Origin: Gymnorhina tibicen
Lineage: Eukaryota; Chordata; Aves; Passeriformes; Artamidae
NCBI GenBank assembly: GCA_013399875.1
Contig: VXAZ01008272.1
Span: 187,825-251,824 of the forward strand
Reading direction: 5' to 3'
DNA length: 64,000 nucleotides
The translations under genes were made by a program, and so were the position numbers. This document shows, one piece after another, positions 42,601 to 54,600 of the stretch (positions are counted from its first letter, which is position 1; every line of letters begins with the position of its first letter). The notes beneath the pieces were generated by a model. That model worked only from the letters and a program-made list of their open reading frames with translations. It was not told the DNA's origin and ran no database searches.

Positions 42601-45600
42601 CTGATCTACTGATTATAATACAATTACCTTAAATATGGCACTTGCACAATGCATCTGGAGCTCCTCATGTTCACTACTTAGATTTTTCACTAGGTTCTCA
42701 ATCATGCCTTCTGTCCTTATTGCAAGTCTGTAACTTGGCTAAAAAGATAAACTGCATCTTTTAGATCCTGCATATTAACAGTTAATAGGTCACAATAATA
42801 ATACAATGCTACAATTCTAGGGTTTGATATTGAGAAGCCTTGTACTTTACGTAAGCACAAGTCATCATTGCCTTGGAAATACTACTGATGATCTCAAAGG
42901 TAAGCAAATACAGACATTCTCTGCAGTGCTCTTCAAATCACCTGTAAAACGAGGTACTGCACTGCCTATCTTGTAGCCACTTGGCTTACGCAGAATGCAG
43001 AATATTCTGAAAGGTGTCCAGACTCCCTGCTCAGACCCAAGAAAGCAAAAGATGCTGCAGAATGGGATCAAGAAGTACCCACTCACTTCATCGAGAACCA
43101 GCAGCCAAAACAACAGATCTATTCCTAAAACAAGGTTAGAAAAACATATTCTTAGAATTAACATTTTTTAGTGATATTTTCATCCAAATTTTAACCTACA
43201 GGCATTGTAACAGGGGATCATTTTTTAAGTGAGGGAAACATCTGTGTAAGAAATGCATTTAGTGTTCCTTCCAAGTTAGGCCATACAAGAAACCCTCAAA
43301 AATGACACCTTCTCAATATATACTTACTGAACCTAAAACCTGCCAGGTTTGTGTCTCATGGAACATGCATAAATTTGTATAATTCAAGAAGCTAATTTTT
43401 AATAGACAAAGTGTTTAATAATGTAAAATCTCTTGAAAAATTATGTCTTTTGTGCCTCAAATTCACCAAGACAAATGATGTATATTTTTTTATCTGAAAT
43501 GCAATTTACTTCAAGTTCAAATGAAGATACAGAATCATAAACAAATAGAATCATTTAGGTTGGAAAAGACCTTTAAGATCATTGAGTCCAACCATTGTCC
43601 CAGCACTGCCAAGTTCACTGCTAAACCGCATCCCTAAGTGCCACATCTGCACATCTTTTAAGTAACTCCAGGGATGGTGACTCAACCATTCCCTTGGGCA
43701 GCCTGTTCCAGTGCTTGACAACCCTTTTGATGAAGAAATTTTTTCTAATATCCAATCTAAACCTCCCCTGATTCAACCTCAGGCCATTTCCTCTGATCCT
43801 ACTGCTTGTTACTTGGGAGAAAAGAACAACCCCACCTGGCTCCAACTTTCNAAACTGCATCCCTAAGTGCCACATCTGCACATCTTTTAAGTAACTCCAG
43901 GGATGGTGACTCAACCATTCCCTTGGGCAGCCTGTTCCAGTGCTTGACAACCCTTTTGATGAAGAAATTTTTTCTAATATCCAATCTAAACCTCCCCTGA
44001 TTCAACCTCAGGCCATTTCCTCTGATCCTACTGCTTGTTACTTGGGAGAAAGAACAACCCCACCTGGCTCCAACTTTCTTTCAGGTAATTGGAGGAAGTG
44101 ATCAGGTCCCCTCTGAGCCTCCTTCTCTCCAGGCTAAACACCCCCAGTTCCCTCAGCTGTTCCCCATCAGACCTGTGGTCCAGACCCTTCCCCAGCTCCA
44201 TTGCCCTTTTCTGGAGACACTCCAGCACCTCAATGTCCTTCCCAAATTGAGCAACCCAGAACTGAACACAGGATTTGAGCAGCGCCGAGTACCAGAGGAT
44301 GGTCACTGCCCTGGTCCTGCTGGCCACACTACTGCTGATCCAGGCCAGGATGCCATTGCTTTCTTGGCCACCCGGGCACTCACTGGCTCATGTTCAGCCC
44401 TCCAGGTCTTTTTCAACCAGGCAGTTTTCCAGCCACTCCTCCCCAGCCTGCACTGCTGCAGGGCTTGTTGTGACCCAAGTGCAGGACCTATCATTTGGCC
44501 TTGCTGAACCTCAGACCACTGGCCTTGGCCCATCAATCCAGCCTGTCCAGATTTCTCTGCAGAGCCTTCCTGCCCTCTAGTAGATTGACATTCCCACCCT
44601 TGGTGCGTCTGCAAGCACTGAGGGTGTTGAGGGTACCCTCGATCCCCTCAACCAGATCATTCATAAAGATATTAAACAGAACCGTCCCACACCATAATCT
44701 CTTACATGGCCATGGTAAAAAAAAAATTGTATTCAAATTTAAAAACTGAATATACTCAAAGTTGCAAAATGTGCCACGGAAATCCATAGAAAAATCACAT
44801 ACACTCCTTTCTTCTATTTGCAATGGATCAGACCCAATGCACAAGGACACTGTAAACCACTCTGCCCTGCACTGCATTGGATCTTCTCGGCCACACCTGC
44901 AGGTTGGTTTTGTAGAAATTTTAAATGCATTGATTAACCAGAATACAGCATCTTAGGTTGCCAAATCTGTAAAGTATGATGAAAAAAATAATTAAAAAAG
45001 GAAACTGATTAAGGCTTTCATGTCTACATTTTTTCTTTCACATATTACTCCTAGCCTTTTAAATAAAAAATACGTGGTTTTTACTTCAATCCAAGTTGTG
45101 ACTTTCTTAAAACAGCTTTGATTACACAAAGCATCTACTTCCTGATGGGATAACTGATCTGATTTAAGTGACTGTAGAATGTAATGCTTCTTTTTAGCGG
45201 ACAATTTCCTTAACGCTTAGAAATAACTTAGCTCTATGTGTTTACTCACCTCTGAGGCACATTCTTGTAGTGTGCCCACTACTGGGATTAAGATGTTTGT
45301 GTGTGAGCATTTCAGCCATCTAGCTAGTAGTGGAATGCCACCAGCTTTACGGATTGCTTTCTTGTTTTTGGTGCTTTTGCTGCAGCTCCAGAGTGCCAAA
45401 GCCGCACAGCGTGCTGTTTCAGTGTCTTTGGCTTGGTATGATGATCCCGCTGAAATTGATTCCAACAGCTCAACCTAAAAAAACCACCAATTTCTTAATA
45501 TATACAGGAAGCCTTGATATCATGCTGCTTCCTAATTATGGTAAACACTACAATAGTCACGTTTACAACACATGATGTGTTTTTTGAACAAAAATACGGA

Positions 45601-48600
45601 TATGACAAGGGTACAAATTTTAATGTCTGCTTACCAATTTCTTGATTCCTCCATGTTGCCTTACTGTCTTTCGTGCTCGTTTAAATCTAGCAACATTGGC
45701 AATTGTTTCAGCTGCCAAACATTTTAGATCGGTATCTGGAGAGTCCAATATTTTCACCATGATCTCCAAGCCTCCAAGATCCGCAATTGCATGTCTGATC
45801 AATATATTTTGACTAATTTCCTTCAGGATTTTTAATGAACCAGTCTAAATAATGGGAAACGATAAAAGTTAAATATTATTTAGGTATACAAAAACATTAA
45901 CATTATTTTAAATGATGGGTTATTTAATTTTTTTTCTTTATATTTAATCGGGAGAAAAGAAGGAAACTGAAAGTCAAAGACGTCTTTTTAAAAAATGTGA
46001 ATAAAACAAGAAAACAGAGAAATGAGAAACAAAATAAATTTTCTTTACACTCTGTAACTTTGAAACTTGAAAAAATATTCTAATAGAAAAGTCATATTCA
46101 TTGCTCTTTTTGACAAAGCTAGTTACCTGACATTTAATTTCTTCCGTATCAAGTAAATTAATTAACACTTCGAGACATCCAGTGTCTTTGATGGCCAGCT
46201 GACATGTTTCTTGAGACAGATTTAAATCCCTCATTGAACACAGTGCAATTACAGTAGCTGTTGGATCACCTCCCTAAAATAAAGCACTTAATTAACAGAT
46301 GTGTAAAGTGCATTTAATATAAAACTCAAGTCACTTCTACTCGTGCTAGTAAAACCACTACTAAAGAAGAAACATGGTAGACCATTTTGATTCTATGGTG
46401 TTCAATTAGGCAAATATAGTAAGGAATGGAACTATTGATAAAGTCTGTAAATGGCATAAAGATTCAAATGAGTGAATAGCTCAGGTGGAAAATGACTAAC
46501 ATGGCTTGCTGTGAATACACCAGATGGGATGTTTTTCTAAATGATAAGCTCTATTTCAGTCACTGCAACTAGACTAAAAGAAAGAAAAAAAATCAAAGAA
46601 CACAACACAACACAGGAAATTAAACCAAATGACAGTGGATTCTTTTGAACCTATAATATAGGTTTACTGTCAATAAAGTCAGGGATGAACCGACCTGCAC
46701 GGGAATTAGGAGAGCTGAGCTACCATGTAGCTGCAACAGAAGCTGGAGTGCATGAACATTGCCAGCTGGTACTAATGTGGAAGTTACAACTAAGAGCACC
46801 TAGTAAATCAAACTACAGCATCCACCTCCTGCATTCCAGGGAAGCTTCAGCTCCCATCCCAATCTGAACTGTGCTGCCCATCTCTTTTAAATGACAGTTT
46901 TGAATCTGTAAAGGATTTTTAGCCAACCCTTCCCAGAGGAAAGTGTTCTGCTAAATTGTGGACATCGTAATGAAACATAGAATATTGAAAAACCAAGTAA
47001 TGTTAGCTAATATAATACAGATCTAACAAAACCAGAACTTTTGAAGCATATTTTTCTTAAATGTAAACAGAAACAGTAAGACAAATATAGTACAAAATTA
47101 ATTTAAATTTAACACGCTCTTCAAGTTAAGATAAATGTAGTAGAGAATCACAAGTGAGAAAATACATCCAAAAAGAATGTGAGAGAACTACTTCATAAAG
47201 TTTCAGACCAGTAATTTACATCAGACAAAACACTTCTGCTAATCAATAAAGTATATATTCATAGTGCTTCATAATTTTTACTTAAATTTCTTGTAACAAC
47301 AGATACCACATAATTTCCCCAAAAAAGTGGTTAAATATAAAGGTAATTTTTAAACATCTGTAACAGAATGTCGTAGAGGAAGATGCCCACAATTTTTTAA
47401 AATTATCTCTTTTTAATCATTGTTATCATCTTGACTCCAGGAGAATGAAACGTGTCTTGCTTTAATAACATATTTTCTTCCACTTTGAAAATATGTCCTA
47501 GAGTATAAAATAATGTAGCAATTTCTCAAACATTTTCCTAGAGAAATCAGTTTATCTACACATATAAAACTCTAAATTATTTTTTAAAAAATCTGTAAAA
47601 TATGACACAAAACTACACAGAATATTCTGCAGCTCAAAAAAACTAACAGCTGTCCTTTTATAAAAGTTGCGGCCTTTTCACATAGATTAGACTTTGATAT
47701 TTACTTTGCTTTGTATGATAAAAAAATTGCAACAGGTGTTTTAAAAGAAAACCTGTCTTTTTATTACTTTACATAAGTATAAGAAGTATATTGCTAACCT
47801 GAAAAGTGATGTCTCTTTTCCAGAGGACTGCTTCTCCTACACTGAAACTGCATTTATAAGGAACAGAATCATCCATTCCCTCATCTTACATGTATAATGG
47901 TTGGCATATGACATTTAATATGGACCAGGTTTTTAAAAATAAACAGCTTTAAATTTTCTTATACTGAATAAAAAGTACAACTGTATATATATAAAAAATA
48001 TATATGCATGTTATTTTTTAAGCTTCAAAAACTAACACACCACTTTAAGTGGTTTTCACGTAAAACCACAACAAAATATTTTTCATATGTGCTGAAGCAT
48101 CTGTTCTACAAAACAAGAAATATTACTGATGGTTTCACCAATTATTTTTTGTTTCTTGAAGTTGTCATTACAGTAAGTCTTGCAGTAGTTACAGTGTAGA
48201 TTTTAACATGCATGGAAATAGTTACCTCTCCATTAAGTTGACATAAAATCTGCATCATGTTGTTATACCATTTGAAATCTGATATGTTGGAAGCAAAATA
48301 GACTCTACTGGCAGATCAACAATCAATTTCAAGGCTTGAAATTAAACACAGACTTAGTTAAAAATGTGTCTCCTTTCCTATATATTGGTATAACATATAT
48401 ATCCACAAATTAAATGAAAATAAACCAGTATCACTGTTACGCTACCAGTAGAACATCTTCTGTGCACTGTATGTGTAATGTCTCTGTTACAACACTCAAG
48501 CTCACAACTGAGAACAGTTCGCAACTGAGAATTAAAGAACTACTGACAAGATGAAAAAAGAATGAAAATAAAAGAAAAACACAAGCAAATATAGACACAA

Positions 48601-51600
48601 ACCAAAATACAGTTACCAAGGAACACACAAGTTCAAACCATCATTTTGTTTGGTACTTCTGTAATAATCAAGAGGAAAAACTCTGTTAGTCAATGGCAAG
48701 CTTTCAACAAATGGAACCAAGAAAGCAAAAGCATTAAGGGATCTTTTTTCTGCATTAACCTTTACTGTATTCTGCTAATGGTTGCTTAATGTCACTCACG
48801 GCATAGTGAGCACTCTGACTATGCTAAAGACACAACTAGTCAGTAGGTCCTTAGATAACTTAGATGTTTTCATACTAGATGAGCTCAATGGACTCTGCTC
48901 TATGGTTCTGAGAGAACTGGCTGATGCCACGATTAGTTTGCAGAACTGTAGAAAGAAATCTGTTGTTATCAATAGAACGCAACACTGATATTATCTGTCA
49001 GTATCACAGTGTTGCCAAACCAAAAAAGCAAACTTTACAGAGAGACTTATAACCAGGTTTGTAGCCTGTAAGATACAAGAAATCCTCCTTCGGTTTGGCA
49101 CTGCTCAAATTTAAGTACTACATTCATTCTAGGTATTATACTTCAAAAAAGATACTGAAAAAGTTGATAAAGACCAGAGGACACCAAAATATCTCAAAAT
49201 TATGACCTCCACCGAAAAATGGAAGGAACTGGAGCTGTTTACTCTAGAGAATAAGAAGATGGTTTAAAGAACACCTTCAATGCCAACCACCTGTTCTCCA
49301 GGTCCAGACAAGAAATAATGGAGTTTAACAGCATCAGGGTTGATCTATTCTAGGTAAAAAAAAAACCTCAACAAAACCAACTTTAATGGTAAGAATATTT
49401 GAATTCTTGAATATATTGCTTACAGCAGTCATAAAATCTCCATAACAAGAAAGAAAAGGAAGAGAAATATTTGTCCAGAAGACACACAAAGAATTGATGC
49501 TGTTTTGGAGGCAAGCAGGTAGAGTTAATGACTTCCTACATTCTGCTCTAGTCTTATTTTCTGTTATTTATTGTTGGTGAACTTTTAATAACATGAAATT
49601 TTGTAAATAAAAATGGTTTTGATATTTACTTCTTTTCTTAAAAAAAATAATTGACCCATAATAGATAATATGATCATAGATACAGATAATAGATAATAAA
49701 ATATACAGGCTTCAGTTTCAATAGCACATGTCCCATCCCAATTAAACCATTCCTACTCAACACAAAGCTTTAATTTTTGAACTGATTATGTCAGTTCAGC
49801 AGGCTAGGAAAGAAAGATACAACATTTCCTCTAGAGTCATCCCTTTCAGCTGAAACCTAAAGGCATTACAGGAGTACAAGTAACAGAAGAATGAACAGGA
49901 TTATAAAGAAGATTATTCCAAATGTGTTGCCCACTTTGTAGCAACATGAAATATATGTATAGAAATACAAAAACATTACAATAAAGTTACAGTGCATTTC
50001 AGTTTCCCAAGAGAAAGCAAAATTAAGTAAAATGAAAATGATACAGTTTTTGGCTCACAAATATCTCTATAAATAAGGTACCTATTTGAAGGGTGTTTTA
50101 TTAATTTATTTAATTTGGTTTAGGATTTAGAGTGAATATGACTGAATGCTAACAGAAAATGAAATATTGTTTTACTCTGTACAGCAATGTCAAAGACTTT
50201 CTTTTTTTCTGTTTAGACCAATGGCTGACATTTATTTTGCCAGAGTGAAAGCGTATTTTGTCTGCTGTATTAAGTGAATTCTGGAATAGTTAAATGCGCA
50301 TGTCTGTGATAACAAGCCTATGGCTGAATAACAGGGAAGAAAATTGCTGTTTGTGGGTAGTTTTGTCATTCTTCTGTATAATACCCCAGTTTTGATTATG
50401 AGTATGTATCATCTGAATGGCAATTACAATATACTTGACAAAATTAAGACCAAACATACCAAGTCAATATATTTTTTAAAAAATTCTGAAAAAACAAAAT
50501 AGCATAACGTGATAGCCCCAAAAAGTAGGTCAAATTATTGTTATATCAGACCTTTTAAATTAAAATTCATTAATGGAACAAAAAAACTCCTAGAAAAAAG
50601 AACATTGTTTAAGTGGAATCCCAGCCCAAAGTAATATTGTCATTTTTATAAAACAAGAAATCCAAAACAAATAGTAAAGTATGAAACAGAATTCTTAGTT
50701 TAAAGGTTTATGACTTTTTTTTTTTGTTGAACTTGACTCTCTTAAATCACAGATCCTTTTGTAATTTTCTGCTAGAAAATACTTCAACATCTAAATAAAT
50801 TTTGATACAGCTTAATGAAAGACTGAGTATTGAAGTATAAAATACATAGTATGCTTCAGCAAGGCAATTTTTCTGTGCTAGTGAATCTCTAAACACTCCA
50901 AGCTTTGTTATGGTTTAAATACTAGTTCCAATTTTTCATCTTAGTTTATAAAACATACAAGCTGCAACTTGTTAAGACATGAGTTATGGACAAGTATAAC
51001 TGAGTTATGGAATAATTCCCTGACCCACTTCCTGAATCTTCTGGCGTTCTTTAGCTCCAGCCTGGCAGTATGTAAACCATACAGATTAATATAAGTAAAG
51101 CCAGTGGAAAATCACAGGCATCACAAAGTTTCAAAACATTCACACTGGCCTACAACAATGCACAGAAGCTGCACAGTTTTAGTTGCAGATTAATACCTTG
51201 ACCTTGACCCTACACAGTGGCAGAAGTGACATATATATCATGACCCAGATACAGTTTAAATTGTCATATTTTATGAAATTGAAAATAAATGGAGTTTTCA
51301 AACAAAATAATGTCTATTATTTTCTGTGTGACCCAGGAGGTTTTGTTAGGCAAGCATTGATTCCCTCTTGAAAACTCTTCCAAGACATGTATCCATTCTG
51401 TTACTTTCCTTTTCTGATTCACAGAAACTGGATTCTGCTATAGAGGAAGTAAGAGTCTAATAGTTCATGTGCAAACATACGAACTTTTACTTCATTGGAC
51501 TAGGAATAATAGAATATTTTTCCTAGTAACTTCTCAAACCTCAAACTTGGAAAGAAGTGAAATGGTGACCCCAAAACCACAGAAAACCTGGCCAAGATAA

Positions 51601-54600
51601 TATATAATATCTTAACAGTGCAAGTTTATCTTCTACTCCGTTGTGAAATTTTTGGTGTAGGGGTGCATTTCTTCCCCAGATGCACCTGGACAATTTTGTA
51701 AGGACACTTCATCTGAGGAAAATAAAGCACATACGTGTTTTAACAGAACATGTAGAAATTAGAACGAAATAGGATTGAATGAGAAAGAGAAAAGGGTCTA
51801 GAACTAAATTTTAAAAAGAAAAAAACCCTACACAAACAGCACTACTGTCGACAGTAATTTAACATTGTAAACTCTTGACTGCAGGCTTGGAGATGAGACA
51901 TATGCTGTCCATAACACAGATGTGCTACTGACCTTGTGTGACAGTGTCAGACCTGCGTGAGCATTTCTGATTTGGCCTAGTACTTGGCTCAAAACGTGGA
52001 TAAAACCCTTATGTTATTACAGCTATTTTAATTTTATGTATCCAACTAATTTAGGAAACCAGTGGATGTGAATCTGAGGAGAAAAGTTAATGAGGTTGAA
52101 CAGGAAGCACCTTTGCCTCTGCAGACTACTGGAGAGATTGCACACTGTTGAAGCTTTATAAGTACTGAACAGACAGAAGAGACAGAGTCATTTGAAACTA
52201 GCCAAAAAAAATTTTTGCAAGGAAAACAAAATTATAGCAATAGTTTATGAAAAACTAAGAGACAGGTGCTCTCTGGAGAAATAAAACAAACTTAGAAACG
52301 GGGCTTAGTGAGAGCATAGGAAAAACAAATATGGGTGAAGACGTGGCTGAAGCACAGGCATGCTTCTGAAATAACTGTGTGTATAGTGAGCTGTGATTAA
52401 ATTGAGTCTAGAATAATGTGGAACACTTAAAAACAATGCAGAATATTGTACTCACTACTTAAAACTCTTGCTACCCTTCAGACACAATCACATTCTAATT
52501 ATTTAGGAAACATAACAATTTGATTATCTACTTCATGAATATAAAACCTGAAGTCAGATTGAGACAACTGTGTCAATTTACTACTATTTTAGAGGTACTA
52601 CAGTTACGGTGTCAAAACCATAGCTCATTAATTTCATTACCTGCTTTCATCATAGAATACAACCCTGCAGAAAGAGGAGAATCAAACTTAAGTTATTTTA
52701 CATTCTTTTCCTCAGTCCTTTATTTTTCATCTACAATCTCTTCTTTGCCCTTTTTTACTGAATTCTGTTTACTTTTTTTCTTTATTTCTAGATTGTCTTT
52801 CATCTCATCAGCTATGAAACTCTAAGGCATGTGTGACCCTGTGAACATTAATTAAACCTCTACTACACAGAAATTCATCAGAGTTGGTGTTGGTGTTAAT
52901 GGTCAAAATCCAACTGGTTGTTACGAATTTTAAGTGTCTCTTGGGATGAAGAGTGATTGTACGGTATTTTGAGGAGAGACCTATTCCAGTGCTTCAACTT
53001 GCCAGTTATAATAATAATTTGAGAGTTCACCATTTGCCAATATTTCCTACCTAGTAAAGTTATCATAAAAATATTTCTTTTTCATGATCAGCATGATCTA
53101 GGTTGTTAGAAAATACATATCTTACCTATAAAATGCATTTTCCACATATTTTTATTTCCTTTTTTTTTCAGTAATCACATTCTTTACCGAATTTTAAAAT
53201 AAAATCTTGGCTAATACTGGAATATGGGAGCAAGAGACTTTCATGAACACTAGAGAAGGGAGTGATATGAAGGCTGACAGGTTTGCCAAGGCTGATGGGT
53301 GAGCCAAATACGTGCCAGGAAACACTAGCAGGTGGCACATGATTATGTCACATACATTTGGTATTTTCTGAAAAATAACAGCCTTAGCCAAACTAAAGCA
53401 AAATTTATTTTTCATCTTTATTTTCCTGTCCAGTTGAATAACCTCCTTCAGATTGCCCCACCATATACTTTCATGAGGGAAGGGAAAAGATTTGTTGTTA
53501 GACATTCTACTAATTAGGTGAGTTGGTCAAAGTTGGTCACTGCTGAAAAAAGGCATTATACAGAGACAAAGTTATTACATGTGCAAAAAATATTTTACAT
53601 GCATTTACATATGCTTATTATGTACCTACTAGGTAAAATACAATCTCGCGCAAGTCTTGCCAATAAGGTTTTATAAAGAAAAAACAGTTAACTCTTATCC
53701 ACAGATTGTAGAAAAAACTTTGACATGCAATATATGTCCTACACAGATTAGAGACTTTTACTCCTGCAATTAGATTCTAACATTTGCATCTATCATACAT
53801 ACAGGGTCAGATTTCAAGACTACAGGAACATCCATAAACAACAGAGACTTTAGACTTTTTCTATAAGAATGAAAAAACTTTTTGAGAAGTATTACAATGT
53901 GTAAAATAAGGAAACAAACGTCTGGTACATCAGCAGGTACACTGTAACACTAACACTATTTTTTCCTCGTCTTACTAAATTTGAAATTACTTCTTGTGTA
54001 ATTTACTTTAAACAATTAGTATTTGAAGACCCATTTTATTCCTTTGGGTGGGATGTTCATGTCTTTTTCTGAGGTCCTGCACGTTAGAATAAAATAGAAT
54101 TACTTTTCTGCTAATCCCAAAATACAATTGATTTCTTAATACATGGCTCATGAAGCTGATTTAAATTTTTAGAATGAACAGTAGTGTAATCTTAATGATA
54201 TGGAATGTTTCCAATACCATTATAACTTAAGAAAGCTATAATTTTCCATGATGCAGTTTAAAAATACTGTCTGTCCTCTACTGCATGTAAATTTTGAGAA
54301 AAATCTACAAGCCACATCAATGTCTTCACAAGTGCCGTAAATTTATAACTGGTTCTTATAAAAGAGTTGCTGTATCCATCAGCTGCTAAACCACACAATT
54401 TTCATTTGCACATGGGCACCTGGGAGCTGCTGTTCAAGGCCGCACTCAGGGAACATCCTCCCTGGCTCCTGTGCAGTCCCATAGCTTTTCTCCAGCTCCT
54501 GGGCCTGGCACCGGACACAAACAGCTACAGAGGGAGAGCAGATTTGTCCACCTAGGATTCCAAAGTAGAAAAGACACACTATGCTGTTCTGGGAATGAGG

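Larger units (their letters stand above)
42739..45249 (-). other. ODAD2: ODAD2 intron, 2.5 kb, with a CR1 insertion
   Basis: About half of this intron is the CR1 element at 43527-44715, inserted in the same direction as the gene. The rest is AT-rich with no gene. A minus-strand frame of 99 codons at 42865-43164 has no recognisable domain and looks like chance. Confidence 0.85.

Noticed and set aside
42865..43164. 99-codon minus-strand frame in the 42739-45249 intron, and a short [14 protein letters not shown] frame near 42850
   Set aside because: The adjoining ODAD2 exons join perfectly without them, and neither shows homology.
44175..44614. Plus- and minus-strand frames of 100-110 codons
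   Set aside because: They are frames through the CR1 element, shifted or antisense to its reverse transcriptase.
51620..51715. Strong TTATTTTCCTCAG acceptor on the minus strand followed by a 25-28 codon frame
   Set aside because: No good donor follows before the stop, and there is no homology; probably a cryptic acceptor.
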